Below, piece by piece: positions 10,905 to 20,893 of a DNA stretch of 64,000 nt. The number at the start of each line of letters is the position of its first letter. Positions within the stretch are counted from its first letter, which is position 1. The translations under genes were made by a program, and so were the position numbers. The notes under the pieces were generated by a model that saw only the letters and a list, made by a program, of their open reading frames with translations, was not told the DNA's origin and made no database searches. Source of the DNA: Atherix ibis (lineage: Eukaryota > Arthropoda > Insecta > Diptera > Athericidae); NCBI GenBank assembly GCA_958298945.1, contig OY282605.1, positions 112,092,267 to 112,156,266 of the forward strand. The letters are read 5' to 3'.

Positions 10905-11272
10905 AGGCGTTTTCCTTTGGACCAATTTTGCTACTAGTCGGTAGTTCTAGGTGTCATCATCTACTCTACCTAGAACAATCGAGCACATTGAACTGAGAGT
11001 TACGCATACAATTTACGTTAGGTGGATTCTAGTTGCTAAAGTAAAAGTAGATAGTTTTGCGGGTTCGTTGGTTATGTTGAAGAGTCATATTTTTGTCAGT
11101 ATTGTTTATGTGTGAATAAACTCAGTTTTTATTGTTTATGTGTGAGTAAACTCAGTATTGTTGCTGACTATTTTGAGATTATGTTTCTACTAGTGTTTGG
11201 AATTTGGCTTTCCTTTGGTCATCTACTCGCAGCTACCGACTAGTAGCAAAATTGGTCCAAAGGAAAACGCCT
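10905..11272. mobile_element. 368-bp PIF/Harbinger-type MITE, copy A
   Basis: The terminal inverted repeats begin AGGCGTTTTCCTTTGGACC and extend about 41 bp (to CTAGTCGGTAG) almost without mismatch. The target duplication is TTA (10902-10904 and 11273-11275), and the empty site in unit C (12294-12296) has a single TTA. A 3-bp T-A-type duplication and this end structure fit PIF/Harbinger. Internal blocks (GTTACGCATACAATTTACG, GCGGGTTCGTTGG, TTGACTATTTTGAG-like) are shared with the 915-bp element at 19966-20880. No coding capacity. Confidence 0.85.
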
Positions 11273-11582
11273 TTAATTTGTTAAACAATTTTTGCATAGT
11301 AATTGTAAATTGCCTCTTAAAATGTCATCAAATGCTTAAAAAAATTCTATGATTAAAATCTTAAAAAAAAATTGTTTGAATTTTCTAGCATCTTACAATG
11401 AATTTAAAAATAAATATCCCTCGTCGTTTTGAACAGTTTTCGTTCCTACGACAAGTAGATGGCAGTGGGTGTCATGTCTACATAAAAAAAATCTACAGAA
11501 AAATATCCCTTTATTGCCATTTCTCACCGCTTCGCAATAATTTGTACACAAAATTGCGTTTACATATACGGTAAGGGCTCAT

Positions 11583-11679
11583 CCAGGTATTCTTTAATCT
11601 AAGGGCGTGCCCATAGTAACTTAATACGCTAACTCACGCCATCTATGACCAAACAGCGAATTTAAGCTTATACCCCTGG
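11583..11679. mobile_element. 97-bp mariner-end MITE, unit B
   Basis: Second copy within the tandem repeat, same length and near-identical sequence, followed by TA. Confidence 0.5.
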
Positions 11680-11737
11680 TACGTCCTTAAAAAAAAATAT
11701 AGCGAATAAAAAAGAACGAAACTTTGAAGCAGACTTA

Positions 11738-12105
11738 AGGCGTTTTCCTTTGGACCAATTTTGCTACTAGTCGGTAGTTCTAGCTGTCATTATCTACTCT
11801 ACCTCGAACAAACGAGCACATTGAACTGGGAGTTACGCATACAATTTACGTTAGGTGGATTCTACTTGCTAAAGTGAAAATAGATAGTTTTGCGGGTGCG
11901 TTGGTTATGTTGAAGAGTCATTTTTTTGTCAGTATTGTTTATGTGTGAATAAACTCAGTTTTTATTGTTTATGTGTGAGTAAACTCAGTATTGTTTTTGA
12001 CTGTTTTGAGGTTATGTTTCTACTAGTGTTTAGAATTTTGCTTTCCTTTGGTCATCTACTCGCAGCTACCGACTAATAGCAAAATTGATCCAAAGAAATA
12101 CGTCT
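11738..12105. mobile_element. 368-bp PIF/Harbinger-type MITE, copy B
   Basis: Same length as copy A. The left TTA flank is kept (11735-11737). The right end is mutated (CGTCT instead of CGCCT) and abuts the start of unit C with no target duplication, so a recombination breakpoint lies exactly at the MITE end. Confidence 0.82.
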
Positions 12106-12138
12106 AAAATTGCGTATACATATACGGTAAGGGCCTAT

Positions 12139-12235
12139 TCAGGTATTCTTTAATCTAAGGGCGTGCCCATAGTAACTTAATACGCTCATTCACGCCATCT
12201 ATGACCAAACAGCGGATTTAAGCTTATATCCCTTG
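12139..12235. mobile_element. 97-bp mariner-end MITE, unit C
   Basis: Third copy. Its final bases are CCCTTG instead of CCCTGG, followed by TA. Confidence 0.45.
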
Positions 12236-12425
12236 TATGTCATTTAAAAAAAAATATATATCGAATAAAAAAGAACGAAACTTTGAAACAGACTTAATTT
12301 GTTAAACAGTTTTTGCATAGTAATTGTAAATTGCCTCTTAAAACGTCATCAAATGCTTAAAAAAATTCTATGATTAAAATCTTAAAAAAAATAAATATCC
12401 CTTTTCGTTTTAAACAGTTTTCGTT

Positions 12426-13140
12426 CCTATAATATTAAAATTTTTCTTAATTTACAAAAAGGAATATTACAGTTTTTTTTTTTTAATATTAATGAAATTT
12501 AATGGGAATAGATAAATTTTGCTTCAAAAAAATTTAAAAAAAAAACAACAAAATTGGTTTAGAACCGACTTTTCTTCTCCTTAATCCAACACACATATTC
12601 GAACTAATGCTGCAGTTTGTGCTTTGTTAATATGCTTATAAAAAATACCTCATATACAAGAAGGGTAGATATTTAAAATTAATAGGATTATAAGAAAATA
12701 ATAAAAATAATTTTTAAAAGAGCATAACTTTAGAAAAGAAAAAAAACATGGATTGTTACTTGTAAGTGGACTCTGTTGATAAATGAAATGAAGGAGAAGA
12801 TACAAAATTACTCCACAATAGCAATCATGCGCTTTATTTTATCATTCATATTTGTCTATATTAAATGTCAGTTTGGGTTTTCCGTAGATAACCTTACCGG
12901 GATCTGTTGTAATTCATGAATATACGCAAAAACAAAAAGATTATAACATAATTTAGTTCTATATTTTCAAATTAATATTGTTTCTATGTAGGTTCTATAA
13001 TTTAAAGAGAAATTTTTGTATTTAGAATTAGTACGAATTCCTTAAGTTTATCGAATTATTATGTCAACCAACCAGCGGTATATTAGTGAATATTTTTGTA
13101 CAATTACATCGATTATTATTAAATATTTTTAAGGTAAGAA
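12426..13140. other. AT-rich spacer
   Basis: Homopolymer-rich DNA with no ORF, RNA gene or terminal repeat that I can support. Confidence 0.5.
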
Positions 13141-13935
13141 TATGCAATTTCAAATTATTATTGTAAAATTTAAAGTCCGCCCCCGCGGAGGGATGATATA
13201 TAAAGGTTTATTTATCATCCTGAAGACAGCAATGCTGGAAGGGGGCTATAGTAAATATGTGACCGAAAGTGATATTTTATGGTATTAATATACTATATAT
13301 TGTATATCACATAATGGTGGTGCATGAACAAAATGAAGGGGTGCATATATTTATATATGCACAAAATGATGGAAAGATGTGTGGATGAGTAACGAAGAAA
13401 TAGAGAGTGTAAAAAGGTCAGCAGGTTATAAGATTGCTGTCCACTGCTCACTGAGCGGGGTACAGACCTGAAGTACTCTAATAAAAAAGAGGGTACCACG
13501 GGAACCGAGTTACCCGACAGAACGAAGTTCAAACATGAAACAGATCTTTCAGGTCTTGGCGTTGAAGCTGCATTTTGAAAGCATAATATTTGTCTATATG
13601 TTAATGCAAGTGGAGTCGAACCTCTTGTTCTGTGGAGTGAATGAATTAGTTCTGTGCTCGGTTATTGGAGAGGTTGCTTAGGCATTCACGTGGTGGCTGT
13701 GGTTGACACCCATATCGCGGGTACGATCTACGGATCGCGGAAGGGAGATAACTGGCAAAAGTAGCAATACTTTCCACTTATCTCGGGCGATGTCACTGCT
13801 TATGACATCAGAGGTTTAGGATAGGCCTCGCCACTAGCAGTTGGGGTAATCAGCTTATAAATGATTTCTAACTGCTAAACAATTCAGTTAATTGGTTTGT
13901 ACTCTCAGTTATTGTTGCGCTGATTGAGCGTATCT
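13141..13935. other. GC-richer segment of unknown origin
   Basis: Base composition is clearly higher in G+C than on either side (for example the GTCCGCCCCCGCGG block near 13170 and 13680-13830). I recognise no rRNA, tRNA, retroelement or protein-coding signature. The only ORF over 70 codons (13532-13293, minus) looks fortuitous. It could be a structural RNA, the untranslated part of an unknown retroelement, or a regulatory island. Confidence 0.4.
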
Positions 13936-14094
13936 CAATCCCAATGGTCGTGGGCGACCGGTGTTATTTTGTCTTACGACGCGATATAGCACCATTAAAT
14001 ATATAGAGACTTCTGTAAAATTTAAAGATATCAATAAATTACAAAAATAAATAGACTGATTTACTCCAATTTGCATATATAGACGTATGTACGT

Positions 14095-14330
14095 ACTCAA
14101 GGTGCTATTGTTGATTATATACATTGTGTACGGCTCTTGTAATATGCCAACTTCGCCTTATTGCAAATATGGGGTAGGCTGCTGCTGCATGGTGAATAAA
14201 AAACATTACCTCATGTGCATTTACAAGTACTGTTAAGTAATAAGTTCTATTTGTTGTGACACCGTTCTTAGATATATTTTTGAAGAGTGCCATAATAAAT
14301 CACTAATAATTAAAGATACAATATAAAAAT
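14095..14330. repeat. Dispersed repeat, copy 2
   Basis: Partner of 3830-4110, same orientation. It lies immediately upstream of a truncated WPPR-family element, which may have carried or targeted it. Confidence 0.55.
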
Positions 14331-14440
14331 ATTATTAATAATAAAATTAAGAAGGTGAAATTTTAAATATTAATAATTAAATAAAAAGTAAAATATTTTT
14401 AAAAAAAGTTGTTATAATATTAAATTTTTTTATTTATATA

Positions 14441-14912
14441 TAAAAGTTCCATTTTAAAATGGTGGACCATTTTAAAATGGAACACAACATTATTGCCAGA
14501 AAACTGGGAAATATTGAGAACTTTCGAAAACCGAATAATCAGCCGAAATTCTGATGTCAATTGGCCGCCTCGGAAGTGTGATTTGAGCCCGTTGGATTAT
14601 TCTCTGTGGGGAGCCGTTAAAGATAAATGTTACGCAAGCCATCCAGAGACAATTGAGGCCTTCAACCACGAAATCAAAGTTGCCATTAAAGAGATACAGG
14701 CCCAGGTAATCGAAAATATACTGAAAAATTGGGTCGAGCGAATGGGGTACTGTAAGCCCAGTCGTGGCAGTCATTTAAATGATGTTGTGTTTCATTCTTA
14801 AATTTCAAGGTTTAATCTTTCTAATAAAACCGGAAATTTAAAAAAATATACACTAGTTTTTTTTATTTACTTTTTAAAATGGAACTTTTAAATTTGGAAC
14901 CGCTAGATGAAC
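14441..14912 (+). mobile_element. 5'-truncated WPPR-family Tc1/mariner relative with palindromic left end
   Basis: The ORF 14493-14801 encodes only the C-terminal third of a transposase. It begins near the end of the catalytic core with ISRNSDVNWPPRKCD, then SPLDYSLWGAVKDKCYA (third catalytic Asp in PLD), and ends in the family-typical SRGSHLNDVVFHS. Upstream, where the rest of the gene should be, is a perfect foldback (14446-14483) made from the element's own terminal sequence. The same motif occurs at the right end (14875-14890), followed by the outer repeat GGTTCATCTAGCGG in reverse. Inactive fragment. Confidence 0.75.
14446..14483. repeat. Perfect 17-bp foldback, 4-nt loop
   Basis: GTTCCATTTTAAAATGG, then TGGA, then its exact complement. 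Both arms correspond to the inner terminal repeat of the truncated transposon that follows. Confidence 0.95.
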
Positions 14913-14930
14913 CACCCTATATATACAACG

Positions 14931-15687
14931 TACGTTCAAAAAGTATCGCGAATTTTGTGTTTTTTCAGAAATTATTTATTTATTCATGAATATCTATTTT
15001 TGTCCCTTTCAAAGTAATCCCCACCAGATATTATACACTTGTGCCAACGTTTTTTCCAACCCTCGAAGTGGATTGGAAAAAAACTAAAAAAAAGTATTTT
15101 TTTACTTAAAAAATTAATTTTTTGTGATCTTGTTCAGCTCCTCCTTCGATGCCGCCTTTATCTCCTCTATCGTAGCGTAACATCGTCCTTTCATGGGGCT
15201 CTTCAGTTTCGGGAACAAGAAAAAGTCACAGGGGACCACATCTGGCGAATACGGTGGCTGCGGAATTACAATATTAGTGGCAAAAGCCACTTTTTGTTCT
15301 TCCAAAAATCCGGTCGTTTCTGGCGGATTTCTTCACGCAACTCGCGCATAACTTGCAGGTAATATTCCTTATTGACTGTTCTACTCTGTGGCAAGAACAC
15401 ATGATGCACCACGCTCCTACAATCGAAGAAACCTGTAAGTAAAACCTTTACATTCAACCGAACTTGGCGCGCATTGGGATGATTGAGCTTTGATTTCCAC
15501 ATCATAACCATAAACCCATGATTCGTCACCAGTTATGACCCTCTGCAGCAAATTTGGGTCATCGCGGACAGAGTCCAACAGCTCCTTAACAATGTTAATG
15601 CGATGCTGTTTTTGGTCGAAAATGGGCAAAAATCGAAGACGAGCCAAAACACGTGCAAGAAAAGCAGCTCTGAAAAATTAACTGAAC
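14931..15687 (-). mobile_element. Mariner copy, deleted and fused to a second copy
   Basis: The left (3') end has a worn terminal repeat (TTCAAAAAGTATCGCG). Minus-strand fragments encode TIEEIKAASKEELNKITKN, SPDVVPCDFFLFPK and, after frame changes, VITGDESWVYGYD and the FDQKQHRINIVKELLDS region. The region encoding the helix-turn-helix is deleted between the leader (GATTTTTGCCC) and the FDQKQ codons, the same junction as in the 7-kb copy. The HHDNAP block is missing. Near 15688 the element stops inside its 5' leader and continues into another mariner copy without a terminal repeat. Confidence 0.85.
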
Positions 15688-16112
15688 AAAGGACGTCACA
15701 GGGGGGCAGATCTGGGGAATAAGGTGGTTGCGGTATTATTAGTGTGTTGTTTTTGGCCAAAAATTCGCGCACAAGCAACGATGCGTGAGCAGGGGCGTTA
15801 TCATGGTGCAAAAGCCAATTTTTGTTCTTCCACAAATCCGGGCGTTTCTGGCGGATTGTTTCGCGAAACCTGCGCATAACTTGTAGAAAATATTCCTTAT
15901 TGACCGTTCTACCCTGTGGTAAGAACTCATGATGCACCACGCCCCTGCAATCGAAGAAAACTGTAAGCAAAACCTTCACATTCGACCGAACTTGGCGCGC
16001 TTTTTTCGGTCTCGGCTCGTGCGGCAGCTTCCAGTGGGATGATTGAGCTTTGTTTTCCACGTCTCTGGAGCAAATTTGGGTCATCGCGGACAGATCCAAC
16101 AGCTTCTTAGGC

Positions 16113-17677
16113 CAGGGCCCGATCTAGGCAATAGGCGGAGTAGGCTGCAGCCTAGGGGCCTCCACCACAAGAGGGCCTCCACCACAAGAGGGCCTCCACC
16201 ACACCATGAAAATTAAAAAAAAAACAAAAACTAATAAGTGCCCTAACCCACCCAACCCTGGGGAATGCGAGTTAATTCGTTTAGTTTGTAATAAACAATG
16301 AAAATCCAAACTACCAAGTGCCTAAACCCATGCAACCCCGGGGAAAGCGAGATTTTATGTCGTCGCATGTCGTCAGTTCAGTCGCTCTGTTTTATCCAGC
16401 TAAGGTATACTGCTATGCAGCATTCGATAATTCGTTGAACTAACCTCAAGCCTATTTATTTAGCATACGAATTTCGGTAGTGTTCATGTACGTTACTTAA
16501 CCGACTCTAAATGTCTTTTTTATCTATCTGAAGCCAAAGATGGGAAATAATAAGTTGTCTGAACTAACTGAAATTCTTCCGTCAAAGAAAATTGTATTAC
16601 TGACTTTCAGAAAGTGTTGTTTTTATATGAATAAAAAGTATTGGCTCGCAATAAGTACGAATAAATATCTCGCCCTCTAATTCTAACCTCTCAAAGTAAG
16701 TATTAGTTTAAACATGGAATGGTTTTTTTTCTATCATAGTGTATTCAGGGATACTCATGTATTTATACCATTTAGATACAAATTTGGTCAAGAAAATGAG
16801 CAACAAAAATGATCGTCATAAGATTCCTGTTGATCGGCACAAAGGCCGAGTGCATCCATCAGGATCGGAAAAACGTCGCAAAGCCAAAGAAAAAGAAATA
16901 GTGCAGTCGAAAATTCTTGCAAAAACGCCACGGCTGACTAACTACGAGTACATTACGGTGGAAGCATCTAAAGCTGGGTCTTCTGATAGTGTAGAAACTG
17001 AAAAAGCAGTAACAGATCATGTTTATCTAGTCAAAATATTGTCGCTAATGTAAAAGTATTTTATTTTTTGTCGCTAATTGAATCAAAATTCTGAAGAAAA
17101 AAATGATGTAAGCAAAATTAAAATTTTTGTTTTCTCTCACTTGCATGCTCTTATGGTGCAAAAGCAAAAAGTGAGTTGATTCATGAAAAAGAAGAGTTTA
17201 TTCATGCATAAGCTACTAATTCAAAAAAAAAAGTAAAAGCTAGTTTTCCAAATGTCGAAATTCTTTTTAGAATTTATTTTTGTATTATTACTACAAACTG
17301 CAGCGGAGAACGTTCTTTCTCAAAAATGAAGCTCATAAAGGATAGACTAAGCTCATCAATGTCGGAAGAAAGTTTAATCGACCGTAGAATTTTAAGTATG
17401 GAACACGATGTATTGAAAAATATAAATATATCAGACATAATTGACAAATTTGCTGATGAAAAAGCTAGAAAATTTTTTTTTTAAATTTATTTATTAATGT
17501 TTAACTAAATGTAAGCAAATAAAAATGTGTATTATTTTAATATTTTTTTATAATCAAACGTTTTGTTTATTGGGTTATTTTTAGTTTATTCTTCAGAGTT
17601 TTAATATTTCGCTCCCCTTAACGAGGGCCTCCACCACAATTCAGCCTACAGGCCCCACACGCCTTAATCGGGCCCTG
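16113..17677 (+). mobile_element. hAT element, internally deleted
   Basis: Terminal inverted repeats are CAGGGCCCGAT and ATCGGGCCCTG. The 8-bp target duplication is TCTTAGGC (16105-16112) and CCTTAGGC (17678-17685), one mismatch. Direct copies of GGCCTCCACCACAA lie just inside the left end (three copies, 16157-16203) and once near the right end (about 17626). Length is 1565 bp. Both ends and the 8-bp duplication define hAT. The transposase is a remnant. Confidence 0.93.
16798..17484 (+). pseudogene. hAT transposase remnant (N-terminal and dimerisation ends)
   Basis: An N-terminal piece (MSNKNDRHKIPVDRHKG... with SGSEKRRKAKEKE, 16798-17053) resembles the start of ZMYM1-like hAT transposases. 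After a gap with stops, 17250-17484 encodes TNCSGERSFSKMKLIKDRL, SMSEESLIDRRILSMEHDVL and a run to TAA, which is the hAT dimerisation domain. The central catalytic RNase-H-like region is gone. Non-functional. Confidence 0.82.
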
Positions 17678-18287
17678 CCTTAGGCAATGTTAATGAGAAG
17701 CTGTTTTTGGTCGAAATTAAGCAATTTTGGTACGAATTTCGGGGCGACTCGTCTCACGACCAAATCATTGGTAAAAATCGAATGGCACAAGCCAATCGAT
17801 ATGTTTAAGTCCTCAGCAATTTCTCTAACGATTATTCGACGATTGGCCAATACTATTTTCTTCACTTCATCAATGTTTTCGTCTGTTGTTGACGTGCTCA
17901 GGCGTCCGGCACGCTTTTCGTCGTCACATCTTCTCGGTCCTCTGAGAACATTTTGTACTACAGATAAACGTTGCTTCGGTCCAATGTAGATTCACTATAT
18001 GCCACAGTCAACATTCGGAATGCGTCCGCGAAATTAATTTTGTTTTTCACACAAAATTTAATACAGATTCTTTGATCCATTTTTTGGAATGGGTAAAAAT
18101 CGAAGACGAGCCAAAACACGGGCAAGCAAAGCAGCTGTCAAAAATTAACTGAACATTTAAAATGGCCGAACTTGGCGGCATAAGTGAAGGACATGAGTAC
18201 CAACATAACGCCATAAAAAATCGACAACCGAATAAACGTAACCCGCGAAAATTCAAAATTCGCGATACTTTTTGAACAGGCCTCGTA

Positions 18288-18812
18288 TATTGTCTTTATT
18301 TTGAATAAAATTATTTTCAGTTTCGTCTGATTTTTATTATTATTTTTAATAGTTTTTTAGTATATCTTTAATTTCATAATCTAGTAAGATTTTATTTATC
18401 CAAAGAAATTTCTAATAGAAAAAAATGTACATATTCCTATTTGTTATAAAAATTTGAAAAAGAATACATGTGTTGTATCTAAATGCGTTTGTATGAGTAA
18501 TAATAATTTTTTTTCAAATTATTTTTGATTAGTGATGTTTAATAACGTTTTGTGAACTATAAGGCTTAGTTTTTTACCATTTGTTGTAAATTAAATAATT
18601 TTTCCTCCCATTAAAATTCGAGTTACATAAAAAATTTCAAAATATTTCTTATCAAAATCGGCTTTGATAAGTAAACCGTGTTTGTAAAGATTGTTAATTT
18701 ATTTGTAATATCTATTGTAGTATTTAAAGAAATGTATTTATTTTTGTTTGAAAAAAAATATCGCCGTCCAAAATAGATTTATTTTTACAAAGTATTAAAT
18801 TTGTGCATATAA
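18288..18812. other. AT-rich spacer
   Basis: Nothing recognisable. Confidence 0.5.
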
Positions 18813-18950
18813 GAGGGTTTTCAATAGGGGTAATATGTTTTCAAATGGACCGTGTAGCCACATTTGAAATGTGAAAATCTTTTGTCACTGTCAGTTGTAT
18901 TCAGTGAGTTTTGTAATTTATTCATGGAAAGATATATGCCTCAATAACGC

Positions 18951-19870
18951 TTGGAAATTATGTAATTTTTTTTATCACGATAATCATTACTTTATTGCAA
19001 CTTATCGTACACTTCTTTCAATTTATGGTCGTCATAATCGGCCTAGTGTGTTCGCTATTTTTGAACACAATCTTTCTTTACACAATGGTCGCGTGTCAGT
19101 AAGACAAATATCCGGCCAAAGTGCTGACAATATTGATGCCGTTCAGGCAAGAGTTGATGAAGACCCAAATATATCGATTTATAGGTGGTTTCAACATTTG
19201 GAACTATCTGCCACAATAACATCAGGTGTTTTACGGTTAGATTTTGGTTTATGTCCTCGCAAAATTCTTATCACACAAGAATTGAAGCTGTTGGAGGATC
19301 GTAAGCGTAGTGAAATTGCTGTTTTTGCTCTGGAATAACTTGAAAATGAAAATCTTCTTCATTTCTCTGGATCGGTTAAAAAACAAAATTATAATTACTG
19401 GACTAAAGCTTATTCATAAATTAATAACTAGAAACCTTTACATTCCGAAAAATTCAATTTTTAAACTCACAACAAAAAGCACCACTTTTGGTGTGGTTTA
19501 TGGCACGGTGGCATCATGGGTCCTTATTTATTTTTTCAAAATGACGCAGAAGTTGCCGTTACTGTTATCGATGATTACGAACTTTTTGTAGCCCAAATTG
19601 GAATATTTTGATTTAACAAATATGTGGTTTTAACACATGCCACAATCGATTTATTGCGGGTAAAGGTTGGCGAGTCGATAATTTCAAGAAGTTATGGTTT
19701 AACACCTTTGGGCTTCTTTATATGGGGTTATTTGAAGTTATTGGTTTATTGATGAATTAAAATTGAATATTGAGCGCCAAATAAGGTGGTCAAAAATTGG
19801 AAACATCATATTCGGTTCTGTTAACGGAGTAAAGGCGGCCATTATGATCTGTTTCTTTCAGACCATTTTT
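18951..19870 (+). pseudogene. WPPR-family transposase, degraded
   Basis: Reading across frames gives the family order: YHDNHYFIATYRTLLSIYGRHNRPS, then DEDPNISIYRWFQHLEL (helix-turn-helix), TSGVLRLDFGL and TQELKLLEDRKRSE, then FWCGLWHGGIMGPY, then ISRSYGLTPLGFFIWGYLK. The third catalytic Asp of the LTPLD motif has become Gly, and the SDEAHF and QQDGA catalytic blocks cannot be read. Many stops and frameshifts. Inactive. Confidence 0.75.
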
Positions 19871-19965
19871 TGCATCGATTATACTTCAAAATAAAATATA
19901 TGAATTATACTCTGCCACATTTATTTTTTGTTTTATTGAGAAAAAAAAACCATATCGTTGTTATT

Positions 19966-20880
19966 AGCTATAATCCATTGGGAAAATTTTGCTACTCACA
20001 GCTACTCTTGCTCATACAAATCAATCATAGATCGCATGAGTAGTTACGCATACAATTTACGGTAGGGGGATTTTAATGCCCAAAATGAAAATAGATGGCT
20101 TAGCGGGTTCGTTGGCTATGTTGAAGTGTAATATTTTTGGATAATAATGGATTGTTAAATTAATTTAAACTTAAATGATGTATTTGTGTAACTTCATATT
20201 TATTATAACACTCTCAATTGGCTAACAAAAATAAAAATAATCAATTTATCACATATATAAAATATCTTAAGTTAAATTATTTAATATATTTAAAAGTGTA
20301 GAACGAGTTTCAGCCCTATCATTTTCCTGGGTCACTCTGAAATATTTCCTCCATTTCACTTAGGTATAAAAATTTCGAAGCACTTGTCCCTGTAATTCTG
20401 TCTTCCGCATTTTTCAAGGCCCGGTAGAGACAACACCATTTCACTGCTGCATTTTGCGTTATTGTTGGAGTCTCCATTAAATAAAAGTAATCTGGTTATC
20501 TGTACCTGCGGACAATAAAATTAAATTTTTATTATTACATACCAGAGTATTTAACGCCTCTAAATCTGTCAGAATATTTTTCCCAAAAGTGTTTCTATTT
20601 CTCGTTTTGAAATATTCCTCATTTCGGTTAGCATAAACATTTATTAATGCTTTACCCTCGTTATATGTCCAATTTTTAGTCATTATGTAATATTTATCAA
20701 ATTCAAAGGTTGTACGAAACACATTCACTTCACTTCACGTTGGCAAGCTAAATAAATTCAGTATTGTTGTTGACTATTTTGAGGTTATATTTTCCTCCTG
20801 TCAGTAAATTTTGCGTTCTATTGGTCATTCTACTTCCAAGTAGGAAGTAAGTAGAAAAATTTTCCCAATGGAAGACAGCT
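19966..20880 (-). mobile_element. 915-bp PIF/Harbinger element, relative of the 368-bp MITE
   Basis: The ends AGCTATAATCCATTGGG and CCCAATGGAAGACAGCT are inverted and share the TTTTGCTAC inner motif with the MITE ends. The 3-bp target duplication is ATT (19963-19965, 20881-20883). Subterminal blocks match the MITE over about 100 bp on each side. It encodes a Myb/SANT-like fragment on the minus strand and no DDE transposase, so it is non-autonomous. Confidence 0.75.
20319..20728 (-). pseudogene. Myb/SANT-like protein of PIF/Harbinger element
   Basis: PIF/Harbinger elements carry a second gene for a Myb/SANT-like DNA-binding protein. Here 20728-20543 encodes TKNWTYNEGKALINVYANRNEEYF, the first helix region. 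After a possible 37-bp GT-AG gap (20506-20542), 20470-20319 encodes TITQNAAVKWCCLYRALK, SKFLYLSEMEEIF and a stop, matching the layout of the third helix and the tail. The ORF reads through the gap to an early stop, so either a tiny intron is removed or the gene is broken. The assignment rests on pattern only. Confidence 0.5.
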
Positions 20881-20893
20881 ATTGAAAAACCCT

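Larger units (their letters stand above)
10621..12425. repeat. Tandem segmental repeat A-B-C around a mariner-end MITE
   Basis: Unit A starts at about 10621 and unit B at about 11452 (offset 831-833 bp, near identical). Unit C starts at 12106, directly at the end of the MITE in unit B. All three contain a 97-bp mariner-end segment and the flank GCAGACTTA or ACAGACTTA. A and B carry a 368-bp MITE inserted in that flank, and C lacks it. The 3' flank (TTTGTTAAACARTTTTTGC to GTTTTCGTTCCTA) is present in A and C only. Unequal recombination between MITE-bearing and empty copies would explain the arrangement. Confidence 0.85.
15695..18080 (-). pseudogene. Mariner transposase split by hAT insertion
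   Basis: Most complete N-terminus of this mariner family in the window. The start ATG is at 18080, followed by the leader and helix-turn-helix region (VREIAEDLNISIGLCHSIF at about 17830-17770), then RRVAPKFVPKLLNFDQKQ. The TGDESW block is lost next to the hAT insertion. The second catalytic Asp is in HHDNAPAH and the third in SPDLPPCD, after which the frame runs into the neighbouring copy. Several frameshifts and the 1565-bp insertion make it inactive. Confidence 0.82.
15688..18285 (-). mobile_element. Mariner copy interrupted by an hAT element
   Basis: The right (5') end is intact: GGCCTCG at 18285 followed by TA. The left end is cut inside the coding region at the junction near 15688. Minus-strand coding pieces are 18080 to about 17686 (start, helix-turn-helix, FDQKQ) and 16104 to 15695 (KARQVRSNVKVLLTVFFDCRG, HHDNAPAHASLL, SPDLPPCD). 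Between them lies an hAT insertion (16113-17677). Without it the element would be about 1.0 kb. Confidence 0.88.
18813..20893 (+). mobile_element. WPPR-family Tc1/mariner relative, interrupted near its right end
   Basis: The left terminal repeat AGGGTTTTCAATAG (18813-18827) pairs with ATTGAAAAACCCT at 20881-20893, followed by TA. The right repeat is separated from the body by a PIF/Harbinger insertion (19966-20880). Without the insertion the element is about 1.17 kb. It is in plus orientation and heavily degraded. Confidence 0.78.
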
